Assembly: GCA_012976225.1 (NCBI GenBank)
Contig: JAAVVG010000027.1
Location: 62,001 to 126,000 of the forward strand
DNA from: Golubevia sp. BC0850
Lineage: Eukaryota > Basidiomycota > Exobasidiomycetes > Golubeviales > Golubeviaceae
DNA: 64,000 bases
Direction: 5' to 3'
Below the pieces are notes generated by a model. That model was given only the letters and a program-made list of their open reading frames with translations. It had not been told where the DNA came from and did not search any database. The first letter of the stretch is position 1. The number at the start of each line of letters is the position of its first letter. Below, one piece after another: positions 34,652 through 46,400 of the stretch. A program made the translations under genes and the position numbers.

Positions 34652-37600
34652 ATGGCTTCAAAGCCAATTCAACCTTCCAACAATGGACCCAACGTTGCAT
34701 CAGCCGGTGCTTACCCACCGAGACCTTTTTACAGAAAAGTTCCCTTCGTTTCAACCACTCCACTTCCACCTTTACAAGAATTCGATTCTCCAAAAATGAC
34801 GCCTGAAAAATCAGCCAACTTTTTATCTCGATTAACTTTCTGGTGGTTATCTCCATTATTGACAAGAGGTTACACTCGACCTTTGGATAAAGATGATCTT
34901 TGGTCTTTACAAGAAGAAAGATCAGCTTCAACTTTCGCAGACCGATTACAAGACAATTGGAACAGAAGAGTTGAGGAATCCAAAATCAAAAATCAATCAT
35001 TAGAAAAAATCCAAGGTGAAGGTAAAGAAGTTAGGAATTGGTATGGCAAGAAAATCATCAAGAAACCTCATAAACCTTCTTTCGCGTTAACTATGAATGA
35101 TTCTGTCTTGATTTATTTTTGGTTGGGTGGATTTATGAAACTTTTAGCTGATATCGGTACCATTACTTCTCCTCTATTAGTTAGAGCTATCATCAATTTC
35201 ATCACTCATTCTTATCAAAAATCAAATCCTCCACCTTTGGGTCAAGGTGTAGGTTTGGCTGTTGGTCTCTTTTTACTTCAAACTGTCATTGTCTTTCTAA
35301 ACGTCCATTCTTTTAATAGAGGTTTTGGAACTGGGATCTTACTAAGAGGTGGTTTGATTCATGCTACTTATAGAAAAGCCATGAAAATTAGTAACAGAGA
35401 CAAGGTTAAGAAAGGATTGGGAACCGCTAAGATGGTCAGTCTCATCAGTGCTGATGTTAGCAGAATCGATTTTTGTTGTCAATATTTTCATATGGCTTGG
35501 ACTAGTTTTGTGTGAGTAGGGAAGAGAAGATGCTTAGAGGTTACCTTTTGTCGGGAGAAAGGATTCGTTCTCTTACTGACCGTTTTTCTTTCTACCTTTT
35601 CACTCTTCGAATCTATGGTTCTCGCACTCTCACAGACAAGTCATCATTTGTTTGGCTCTTTTGATTCACACTCTTGGTGAGCCTTGGTCTCAATTTGACC
35701 CTTTCGACTGCTTCCGGACTATTCGCTCTTTCTTACCCCTTCTTTTTCTTCAACTCCTTCTTGCTCACTTCTCTGAATTTACAGGTTATTCTGCTCTCCC
35801 TGGTTTCGCGGTAATTATCGCTCTATCTCCAGTTCAATCAGTCCTCACCAAGCACCTCTTCCTTCTGAGAAAACGTTCCATGAAACATACCGACGCCAGA
35901 ATCAAATCGATCTCTGAGCTCTTAGGCGGAATTCGTCTCATCAAGCAATTTGCCTGGGAAGCACCTTACATCTCTAGAGTTCTAGCTCATCGTCGTAATG
36001 AATTAACCTTTCTAAGAAAACGTCTATTCTTCAGATCTCTAAACATTTCAACTTCTTTCGCAACTCCAACTTTAGCAGCTGTGGTTTCATTCATCGTTTA
36101 TAACGTTACTGAAGGTAGCATCTCAGAACCAGATAGTGCAGGTCGTATCTTCTCAGCTTTGACTTTCTTTCAACTTTTAAGAACTCCTTTACAATTCATT
36201 CCGGTTAGTTGGAACGCTATTGCAGATGCTACTGCTGCAGCTCAAAGATTACAAATCGTTTTCGAAGCTGAAGAAAGAGGGAAAGATTTCGAACAAGATG
36301 AAAATTTGGAAAATGCTATTCAGGTTAAGAATGCTGGATTCGAGTGGGATGTTCCTCCACCTGCTATTCCTGGAGTTGCAACTGGTAAAGCTGAGATTAA
36401 ATCAGCGACAATTAATGATCCGAAATTGAAGGTCAAATCTAAATATGCTCAGACTTTCAAATCTAGTCTCTTTTCTATGGCTAGGTTTAGAAAGAACAAG
36501 AAGAATACCGCTAGTCCTGAAGAAATTAACCAGTCGGATTCTATAGCTTTAGCCCAAACTTCGAAAACCACTTCTCCTTCAGACTCCAAACCATTCGATT
36601 CATCTGAAACTCCTAAGGACGACGAAGAACAAGATCCAAATGAGAAGTTTACCTTGAGAGGTATTAACTTGAACGTTCCAAGAGGAAAGCTGATCGGAGT
36701 TGTCGGTGGAATCGGAAGTGGAAAAAGTAGTTTGATTAATGCTTTGGCTGGTGAAATGAGATTGATTAGTGGAGATGTTAAGTTTGGCGGAAGCGTTGGA
36801 ATGTGTGCTCAGACTGCTTGGATCTTAGTGAGTTACTAACCCTTTCATTGTCGACTTTTGCTGTTTGCTCGACTTTTCGACTTCTGAACTCGCCTCTCCA
36901 TCTCTCCCCTTCTCGTTCTGCAGTCCGCTAGCGTGAGAGAAAACATCCTCTTCGGAAGACCTTACGAACACGACCGCTATCAGAAAGTCATCAAGGACTG
37001 TTGTCTTCTGCCGGATTTCGAAATGCTACCTCATGGAGATTCGACAGTCGTCGGAGAGAAAGGAATCTCGCTCTCGGGTGGTCAACGTCAACGTCTCAAC
37101 ATCGCCAGATCCGTCTATCACGACACTGACATCATCTTGTTCGATGATTGTTTCTCAGCTTTAGATGCTCATGTAGGAGCTGCCATCTTCAAGAATGTGA
37201 TGATCGGATCTCTCTCTGGCAAGACCCGGGTCCTAGCTACTCACGCTCTACATCTACTCCCTAAAGTGGACTACATTATCACTCTTTCAAACGGAACGGT
37301 CTCTGAAGAAGGTACTTATCAGTCCTTGATGAGAGGTAAAGGTGCTTTCGCTAATTTCGTCGAAACTTATGGTGGTACGATGGGAGCTGAAGAGAAATTA
37401 AGAATTGTGGAAGAAGAAGAAGGTGTTGGTCCAAAAGAAGGTGATGAAACTACTGATGATGAAAGTGAATCTGAAGATGTGAAAACGAAGAAAGACTTCT
37501 CTAAAACAGAAGAAAAAGAAAGAATTCTAGAATCAGAAACTTTACCAAAACCAGCTCCAACTCCTCAAGGAAATGCAGCTATCATGCAACAAGAAGAAAG

Positions 37601-40035
37601 AACCACTGGATCTGTAACTCTCAAAACTTACGCTCAATACTTTGGTGCTGCAAATTTAACAGTCTTATTCCCGCTGTTCGTTTTAGCAGTTTGTGGATTT
37701 CAAGGTTCAACAGTCATGTCTCCACTCTGGTTGCTCTGGTGGCAAGAAACCAAATTTAATTTATCTCAAGGTGCTTACATGGGTGGTTATGCCGCTTTAG
37801 GTGTTACTCAAGCTTTAGGTTTATTCTCAATGGGTTTGGTTTTCGCTTTCTTTACTTTCGCTTCTAGTATGTCGATCCATAGAAAAGCTCTTAATAGAGT
37901 TGTTCATGCTCCAGTTTCATTCTTCGATACAACTCCTTTGGGGAGAATCACTCATAGATTCTCTAAGGATGTTGATGTTGTTGATAATGTTATTGGTGAT
38001 GCCATTAGAACTTTTTTGGGTACGGTTATTCAAGTCATTGGAACCGCTATTCTTATTGCCTATTTGACTCGTTACTTTTTAATTGCTATTGGGGTTATGT
38101 TGTTTGCTTATGTTTGGACTGGGATGTACTATAGAGCTAGTAGTAGGGAATTGAGAGTGAGTAGATAATCTCGAAAGAGGTCTTAAGAGCGGTGGAAGAA
38201 TGGGGTCGGCTAATTGACACAACCTGTTTCTAACTTGCCAACAGCGTCTCGATGCAGTACTTCGTTCAAACATGTACGAACACTTCTCCGAATCACTTTC
38301 TGGTCTCAGTACAATCCGAGCTTATGGAGAAGTTCCAACTTTCCAAAGAGAGAACTGTCGAAGAATGGACAACGAGAATCGGCAAGTCTCACCTCTCGAG
38401 TCAGCTCTCGAAGTGGTTTCCCTCATCTGATCATGCCTCTTTCTACTCTCTCTACTCTTTCTCTTCCTTCCTCTCAGTGCTTACTGGCTTTCAATGTCCT
38501 GTCAGAGATGGCTTTCAATTCGTCTAGATTTCTTCGGTGCACTTCTAGTCTTAGCAGTAGGTCTTCTAGCTGTCTTCACTCGTTTCACTCTTTCTCCAGG
38601 AGAGACAGGAGTAGCCTTATCTTACATCTTAACAGCTCAAACAACTTTCGCTTGGATGATTAGACAATCTGCTGAAATCGAAAACAACATGAACGCTGTT
38701 GAAAGATTATTGCATTACGCAAATGAAGTTCCTCAAGAACCTCCTCACCATATCAAGCTGACTGACAGTAAACTGGTGAAAGATTGGCCTATCAATGGTG
38801 CCATCAAGTTCGAGAACGTGGTCGCTAGTCATAGAGAAGGTTTACCAAGTGTTCTCAAAGGAATCAGCATCGACATTAGAGCTCGAGAGCATCTGGCTGT
38901 TTGCGGTCGAACCGGAGCTGGAAAGTCGACTTGTGAGTAGCTAGAATAGCTCGTGACCTAGATCGGCGCTGCCGAACGGTTTGAATAGAAGCAGAACAAC
39001 ACTGATGATCCCTTTCTTTCATTCTGCAGTGGTCACGACTCTACTTCGTATCATGGAACTGAGTTCTGGATCGATCTCCATCGATGGAGTGGACATTTCA
39101 ACTCTCGGACTTCATGCCTTACGATCCAAGATCTCAGTCATTCCTCAAGATGCTCTGCTCTTCTCTGGAACCATGCGTCACAACTTAGATCCGCTTGGAG
39201 AACACACAGATGCAGTCTTATGGGACGCCATGAGAAGAGTTCATCTAATCGGATCTTCAGCTGATAACTTCGGTTCCTTGGAAGATGAAGATGATGGAAT
39301 CAACACTGTTGGTCCTCCTTCTAGAGCCAGTACTTCCACTCAGGTCGAAACTCTTGTTGGATCTGGTTTCTTGAAAAAAGGCAACGCAAATGGAGAAGGG
39401 TTTGAGATTGGGGAAGACTCATTCGATGATTCAAATCAACGATTGACGCTGGATACAATGATTGAGGAAGAAGGATCGAATCTTTCAGTCGGACAGGTGA
39501 GTTGGCAAGAGGTGGAGCTTGGGGCCAGATGAATCGACTCTGAACTCTATCTCGCCCTCTTTTCTCTTTCTTCCAGCGTTCCCTCGTCTCAATGGCTCGT
39601 GCTCTAGTTCGTCAATCTCAAATCGTGATTCTAGACGAAGCTACCGGTAAGTTCGACTTCGAGGCAACATCTCTCCTTCTCAATTCCTCCAAGCTCACAA
39701 AACGATCTTTCTACTCTTCTGCATTTCTCACAGCCTCGGTCGACTATTCGACAGATCAAAGAATTCAACACACTCTCTCGATAGACATGGAAACAAGGAC
39801 AGTCTTGACCGTAGCTCATAGAATCGCAACCGTGCTTTCGTCGGACAGAGTCTGTGTGATGGAAGCCGGAGAGGTTCTAGAACTCGGAACTCCAATGGAG
39901 CTCTTTGAGAAAAAGGATGGTGCTTTCAGGAGCATGTGTCAAGAGAGTGGAATTGGGAAAGCTGAGATTGAAGAGGCTGGTAGGAGGCAGGAGAGAGAGA
40001 GGAGAGCGGCAAAGAATAGAAAATCTACTCTTTAG
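34652..40035 (+). CDS. ABCC-family full ABC transporter (Yor1/Fer6-like)
   Basis: This is a full-length ATP-driven exporter of the multidrug-resistance-associated type with layout TMD1-NBD1-TMD2-NBD2. ATG 34652 leads to the family entry block NFLSRLTFWWLSPLLTRGYTRPLDKDDLW. NBD1 has Walker A GGIGSGKSS (about 36710), signature LSGGQRQRLNIARS (about 37075) and Walker B DIILFDDCFSALD; the usual catalytic Glu is replaced by Asp, as is common in ABCC NBD1. NBD2 has Walker A GRTGAGKST (about 38905, split by an intron), the signature NLSVGQRSLVSMARA made by splicing near 39500-39575, and ILDEATASVDYSTDQ across the intron near 39645-39735. At least six introns are present. Its position beside siderophore genes matches the Fer6 transporter of Ustilago and suggests siderophore or intermediate export, or vacuolar transport. 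That role is inference. Confidence 0.92.
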
Positions 40036-40548
40036 ATCTAGAAACGTCATGTATATCCCCCTTTTGTTCATTTTTTTTATCCCTCCATATTTTAGGATTC
40101 GTGCATAAGCAATTCAACATCATCATAGACTTCTTCATTTACAGTGTTGTGTGAAGTGCTGTAAGGACGGAAGGCAGATGCTTAGATTTTTGATACCCAA
40201 ACTCGACTTCTATTGCCCCCTCATTGACTTAAATACTCTTCCCAAAGCATTGAGTTAAAAGAACAGATTGTGTTGATGGCTGGGCGAGGGCAATGGGGTG
40301 GGAAGAAACTGGAGTCGTCGCTCAGCCAGTGAAAGGAAGGAACGCGTAGGGTGTTTAAACTTCCCATCAAAGAGAAACCCTTTCCAATTACAAACAAGCT
40401 ACTATTTTGGAAGAAGGGCCGGAAAGAGGAAGTTTACTCGCCCCTATTCTGTATTCGTTCGTTCGCACGCTTCACATCCTGCCTCTAACTCCATTAGCTT
40501 TTTGATCCATCTCTACCCTCCGTCTACGATTCAAGATAGCGGCAAGAT
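40036..40548. other. Intergenic
   Basis: This stretch holds the 3' region of the ABC transporter (a T-run near 40070) and the presumed promoter of the thioesterase. An open frame runs in from about 40298 in phase with the next gene but lacks support as coding. I did not find the 21-bp cluster motif here. Confidence 0.5.
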
Positions 40549-42811
40549 GTCATCTTCATCCTCATCCTCAGCCAGTCTGTCTCACCCTTTCACGCCCGTA
40601 GTTCTCTCGGTAGCAGCTCTGCTCTTTCTAGCGTCTGGATGGAATACTCTCTCGGCTCGAAGGTCTCAAAGAATCATCTCTAGTACAAAGACAACAACTG
40701 TTCCGATTCCGATTACGTCAAAGCCAACTTCATCATCAACAGTGCAGGCCACTTATCTAGTTACTCCAGAGATGTGTGCTTTCCCCTCTCCGTCTCTAGC
40801 TTCCAGCGCCACTCAAGCACTTCCTTTCGTGCGCTCAGGTCCACTCTTAAAACTGATAGATATATGCGCTGGAATATCAGCTCGGAGACATTCCTCTCAT
40901 CTATGTTTAACAATCTCTCTAGACGCAGTCTTGATTCTCAAACCAATCTACTTGGGAGAACTCATTCACCTTTCAGGCAGTGTTAATAGAGCTTGGAACT
41001 CAAGTCTAGAAGTTGGAGTTAGAGTAATGAAAGAAAATGAGAGTGGTCAAAAGGAGTACGTTTGTCATGCTTATTTAACCTTTGTGGCGGTTAACAAAGA
41101 TCCAAAAGGAACAGGAAACGGGAACGAGAAAGAGAAGGTGAAACTTTCAACTATCAACCCTATTTCTAGGATCGAGAAAAGAAGACATTTGACTGCTGGT
41201 CTTCGAAGGAACAAAAGAATTGCAGATGCAAAGAAGGGAGAAACCAGAGATGGAGTTTCGAAAGAGATTAAAGAGATGGTCAAGAAGGAGGTTTTGAAGC
41301 TAGGAGAAAGTCGGGACTGCGGGAAAGAGGACCATGGAATAGCTGCTGATGAGGTGGATAAAGAGAAAGGGAGGGTCGAGAATGATGAGATCGATAGATT
41401 CGAGCTGGAGGTGAGTACCTCGTGTGCGAGAGGGCTGCAACTTGCAAATCGAAGGCAAAGCTGACCATGCCTCTCTCTTCTTCCTATTCATGGTCTTATA
41501 CTTCTCACTCGATTCTCAAAGCTCATCGCCAGAGCCTATCAAGCAAACGATCCAGCCATCTCGATTGACAGAACCGTTTTCCCGAATCAAGTCATCGTCT
41601 CACTACCAGGAGACGAACCTCTCAGAAGAGGTCTTCTAGAAGTGGAAAAAGAGGTCCAAAGACATCTTCAAGAGTTAAGTGCCAAACCAGGTGAACAACA
41701 AGGCACAGCAGGGGGAAGAAGAGTCAGCATGGGTCCTGTTTCTCCAGCTCTCGAAACCAACTCCAGTTTCAGCACTCAATCTCAAGCTTGCGCCTTCCCA
41801 ACTTTCAGCACCACTGGTTCTGATGATAAAGAGAGACAGAAGATTACACGATCAACAACTTTGGGTTTCGTGAACTGGGAGACTCCTTTCGTTCTTGGAG
41901 GTGGCGTAGGAATCGGTTTGACCTCTCCCACTTCTGCTTCGGCTTCTAGCTCCATTCCTGACTTCAAACACCCTCCAAATATTCCTCAAAACACGAAATC
42001 CATTGACCAAGATCCACCAGATAATTCAGATTGGCTAGCAACGCAAACCTCGACGAGCCAGTATGCTATCCTGAACAAGGTCACAGAGGAACCAAGTTTG
42101 AATGGAAATGAAGGTCTCATCCTCATCGAAAAGACTTTGGTCAAGAGTATTCATTTGGTGTTCCCAGAACGTGAGTAGAGTCCGAGTCCGCGTAGCCTCT
42201 CACCTTCCGCCAATTGATCTCACCTATTCACCATCTCTCTTCCACCATCCATCAACACTCCAATAGACGCGAATTCTGCTTCAGTCCTCTTTGGAGGTCA
42301 ATTGATATCTTGGATGGAATCTTGCGCACTTCTTTCGGCTATCAAACTTCACCCATCAAATTCAGCGTCTTTCAACTGGTCGACCGTGTCGATGGATGGC
42401 CTTGAATTTCACCAGCCCGGTGAGTTCGGAGCCCAAATTATTCTTCATAGGAAGCTCAAAGTTTCCCTTATCTGACCTGATTGCCAAAAACTTGCCTCTC
42501 TCTCCCTCCTCCCAGCCCATATTGGCGAAGTTCTCGAATTCGTTTCAGTCGTCGTCAGAACCTTCAGTCGAAGCTGTGAAGTTTACGTCATGGCTTTGAA
42601 AGAGAGTAAAGGAAAACATGGCGGGAGAACAATTTGCAATGACATCTTGATGACGATGGCATCTTCTGGAAATGGGGGTGGAAGGGGTATCAAAGGGATC
42701 GAGATTGACGAGGAACGTCTTCCGGCTTTGAAGACGTTCGCAAGTGTTGCAGACGGAAGAAGAGAGAGTAGATTAGAAATGAGAAGATTGTTGAGCAGCA
42801 TTTACAAGTGA
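40549..42811 (+). CDS. Acyl-CoA thioesterase with two hotdog domains (ACOT type)
   Basis: The enzyme hydrolyses acyl-CoA to free acid and CoA. I chose ATG 40549 (MSSSSSSSA); a hydrophobic segment follows (VVLSVAALLFLASGW), which may be a membrane anchor or targeting signal. The first hotdog includes SGPLLKLIDICAGISARRHS, ISLDAVLILKPIYLGELI and EYVCHAYLTFVAV. After an intron at about 41410-41520 a linker leads to the second hotdog: HLVFPE, then DANSASVLFGGQLISWMESCALLSA, VSMDGLEFHQP, and AHIGEVLEFVSVVVRTFSRSCEVYVMAL across two further introns. It ends at TGA 42809-42811. This double-hotdog order is typical of mitochondrial or ER acyl-CoA hydrolases. Placement next to the siderophore genes may be chance; a role in trimming acyl-CoA donors is speculation. 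Confidence 0.85.
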
Positions 42812-43441
42812 AATCATCGTTTTTTCCCTCCTTGAACTGAGAACCTTCCGTTCAAAAATCAAGCGAAGTCGTTCCAAGAATCGAAGGTCGCCCGGAAAAT
42901 TTGACCCCCAGGATGTCTTTCACGACTCTGTTTATCTTCGCTGTTTATCTTTGAATCATTTCTTCCGACCCCAATTTAGAGGTCTTCCAACAGCCATTCT
43001 TGCTTCACTCCGCTCTATGTCTCTTCTCCTGCTAGCAATGACAGACACACAGAGACACGAGACTAAATGCAAATTGAAAAAGTGGGAACAAAAGACAAGA
43101 GGATGAACAGAAAATGAAAGATTCCAAACGGGATAAAAATGAATGAAAGGATAGAACAAAACCGGGGAATCATGAGAGAACTTCGAGAGAGGACAGAACA
43201 AAAGAGAGTGGGGGCTGTTGACATTCTAAACACAAACTGACAAACGACAAAAGACAAGAGAAACAAAACAAAACGAGAAACAAATCTCACTTCTTCCGAC
43301 ACTTCAAAAAAAGACTCAACTTCAAAGCCAGCTTGAAGATGAGTCTCAACCTCCTCTCCCAACCCATACTCCATCTGCTTCCCATTTGACCTCCAATTCC
43401 TCCGATCTTAATCAACCATTTGAAGATAGAGCGGAGGCGTT
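42812..43441. other. Intergenic, convergent 3' ends
   Basis: This is AC- and GA-rich sequence (43040-43300) with no supported gene. It likely contains the 3' regions of the flanking genes. Confidence 0.5.
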
Positions 43442-46400
43442 TCAAAAATTTGACACCAAATACAGCATGGCGACTCCCCAAGCACCAAAGACAAATAAAC
43501 CAGCTACGACAGAAGCGATTCGGTTGTAGAGAACGAATCTGTCTAGATTTCCCAAGTAGACGAGATAATTCAGCAATCTGTCGCAAGTAGTTTGATGAGC
43601 AGTCAAAGGTTTTTGATTGATCTTTGAGACCTGATTTGGCGAGACTTTGTTCTTTGAAGAACTCTTTCCTCCTTCGACTTGATCTTCATCCTCTTCTTCA
43701 AAAGTCGAGCTTGGTTGGAAAGAGCCGCTGAAAACTTTCAATTGATTCTCAACTCCCATGTTGATAGTAGATCTAGATTTCTTTCTGGAATGTAAGCTTG
43801 AACTTGAACCTTCAAACCTAGAATTTTGATCCACGCCAGATGCTTTTTGAACTTCAAAACCAAATCCACCATCTTCATTATCGATTCTTGGAGATTCCTT
43901 TCCTTCGATCCAACCTTCTGGAATAGGTCTAATAGGAGATTGAAAGAAAGCGACTTCAGGTTTCAAAGCCAAGATAGAAGCAATGGACTCAGTTCTCCTT
44001 TTCGGAATTGATTCAGAGGTTGGTGAGATCATTGAACCATTGCTACTTGAGATCGATCTTAAAGTTGAATGACTTCTCATTTTGGCCATAGATTTTGAAG
44101 GCATTGAGATGATTTCTGGAGGGGCACTTCCACTTCTTCTGAAAGATTCCCTTCTAGTGTTTGAAGTTGGTGGCAGAGAACTACTTCTTTCTCTATCTGA
44201 ATTGATTTGAACATTTGGATCTTCATTGAGAGTGGTCTCACTTAATTGTTCAGATTGTTCGGCTGAATGACCAAAGGATTCATCTTCGATTCCATCTTTT
44301 CTCATACTAGCTTCATGTTGCCACATCTCTATCCTCTCTAATCCGTTTGTGATGATTAAACCGTCTTCTCCTAACCACCATCCTCCAATCAACCATAGCC
44401 ATGGCATTCCCAGACATCCAGCGAAGAACAAAGTCTTTGAGGGCTTAGAACTCTCTAGAACTGTCTTGGGAGTGAAATGATTCAGAATTGAGAACCTTTG
44501 ACTTTTACCAAGCTTTAAACCCGAGTTTCTCAAGAGATGAGCCTCGATGGAAGAAGTTGGAACGAAGATTGACATGGGTCTACCAGAAGTTGGAAACTCA
44601 GAGTCTGTTTGATCTTGATCTTCAGGTGAGACGTTGGTACCAGGAGCGAATCGAGTGGTCAAAGGAATTCCGTTGGAATCTCTGATGAGAGTTCCAGTGT
44701 GCATCATACTTGATCTTCTGTTCTTGACTGAAGTCCAACCGAAGGGAACGATAGAAGCGGTAGGAATTGCTGAGGTTGAGGAAGTCGGCCTATGAGAAGG
44801 TCTGGAAGTTGTAACCCTCTTTCTGACTCCTTCCACTGCTAAGTATTGATGAGGAAGAGTTGCACCGGGCATAGTTTGACTTGCTAACAATCTCAATCTA
44901 TCCCTGCTTGCTTGAAGACCTCCATCATCTTGACCTCTCATCCAAAGTGGAACTTCACCAGAATCAGATTCCTTGATTGGAAGAATGCTAGAATGTCTTC
45001 TTCTGTTCCTTTCCATTTCCTCCTGTGCTTCAATTTGTTCGTGACTTTCATCGTTTTGAGGTAGCACACCCCATTTGGATCTAGAGATTGGTAGACCAGA
45101 ATGAATGTCAGGAGTCTGACCAGTTGGACTATCTCTAACTCTTGGAGATTTCAATAAATCCAGAGGATCGAAAACTTTCTTTTCTTCAACCTGATTGAAA
45201 CCATTCATATCCAATCTGAATTCGTTTCCATTCCCATCACCATTTGAAATGTAACGAATCCTACTGGTTCTCTTCTGCTTCCTAGAAGTGACTGAAGAAG
45301 AGTTCTGAGTGGTTGGAGAGGTAGAGTTGGTCGAATTGGATTCGAAAGTTGGGTTGCTTCCAAAAGCAGAAGAAGCAGGAGCTGAAGCAATTCCATCCTT
45401 TTCATTTCCATTCTGAGAAATGAGGTTTGTGAGATCTTCACGAGAACGAGATCTTCTGTGGCTTTGTTGAGAAGAAATTTCAGCTGCTCTTCTAGAATCG
45501 ACGTTCCTCTTGTTGACTAGATTAAGACTCTTCATTTGACCAGGTTTCGAGATCGGCCCTTGTTCTTTTGCCGGAAGATTTTCTGAGTTCCTCTTCGAGC
45601 TAAGAACGCTAGTCAATCCAGCACTGCTTGCAACGCTCCAGAATCTAGAGCTCCATCTACCGTTTGAAGTGTTGGACTTGTCCTCGACTGGGAGTTGATG
45701 AATGTCGCTGTTGGTTTGAGCAGTTGCAGTGTTGTAATCATGAGTGAAAGAAGCACGTCTGACTTGAACCGAAGAATTGAGGTTGATGGCCGATGGAACT
45801 GGAGGAGTGACATGACAGGCGAATCCTTCCAAGCTTGAAGTCATACTCGGGGAGGTTCCGACTTCGTTCCCTGAGATCCCATTCTCAGATTTTCTCCACC
45901 CGTTGAGAAGAGGGGCTGTCATCGGAGGATCTGGAAGATTCACATTCCCCTTCAGAGGTGAAGCTAGACTTAAACCAGGCTTCTTTTGAGTCTTGGGTTT
46001 CAATCCACCGAATCCGTCTTCTTCTAGTTCTTGATCGACGTTTCTACCCAGATCAGGACTCATATCCACCTCGAAATGATCCTTCTTTGGAACTGTGCTC
46101 TGAAGGTAGTTTCCACGTAGAGAGTTTTCGGAGTGGAACTTCCTCAAAGAACTCGAAGCAGGAAGAGACAAAGAGCATCTTGGACCTAAACCTAGCCCCA
46201 TTCCATCCAACTCCAATCCAAGTCCAATTCCACCATCTCCCTCTAACTCAGAAGGTTGGCTTGGTCTCGATCTATCGACTGAAGTCATAGCTCGACGCGT
46301 CGTAAGAGCTTTTTGAGGAAGTTGATCAAGAGGTAAAGCTGGAACATCTTGATTCAAAGTCGTAGGACTCAAGAGTAAAGGACTTTGAGGCCAGCGATTA

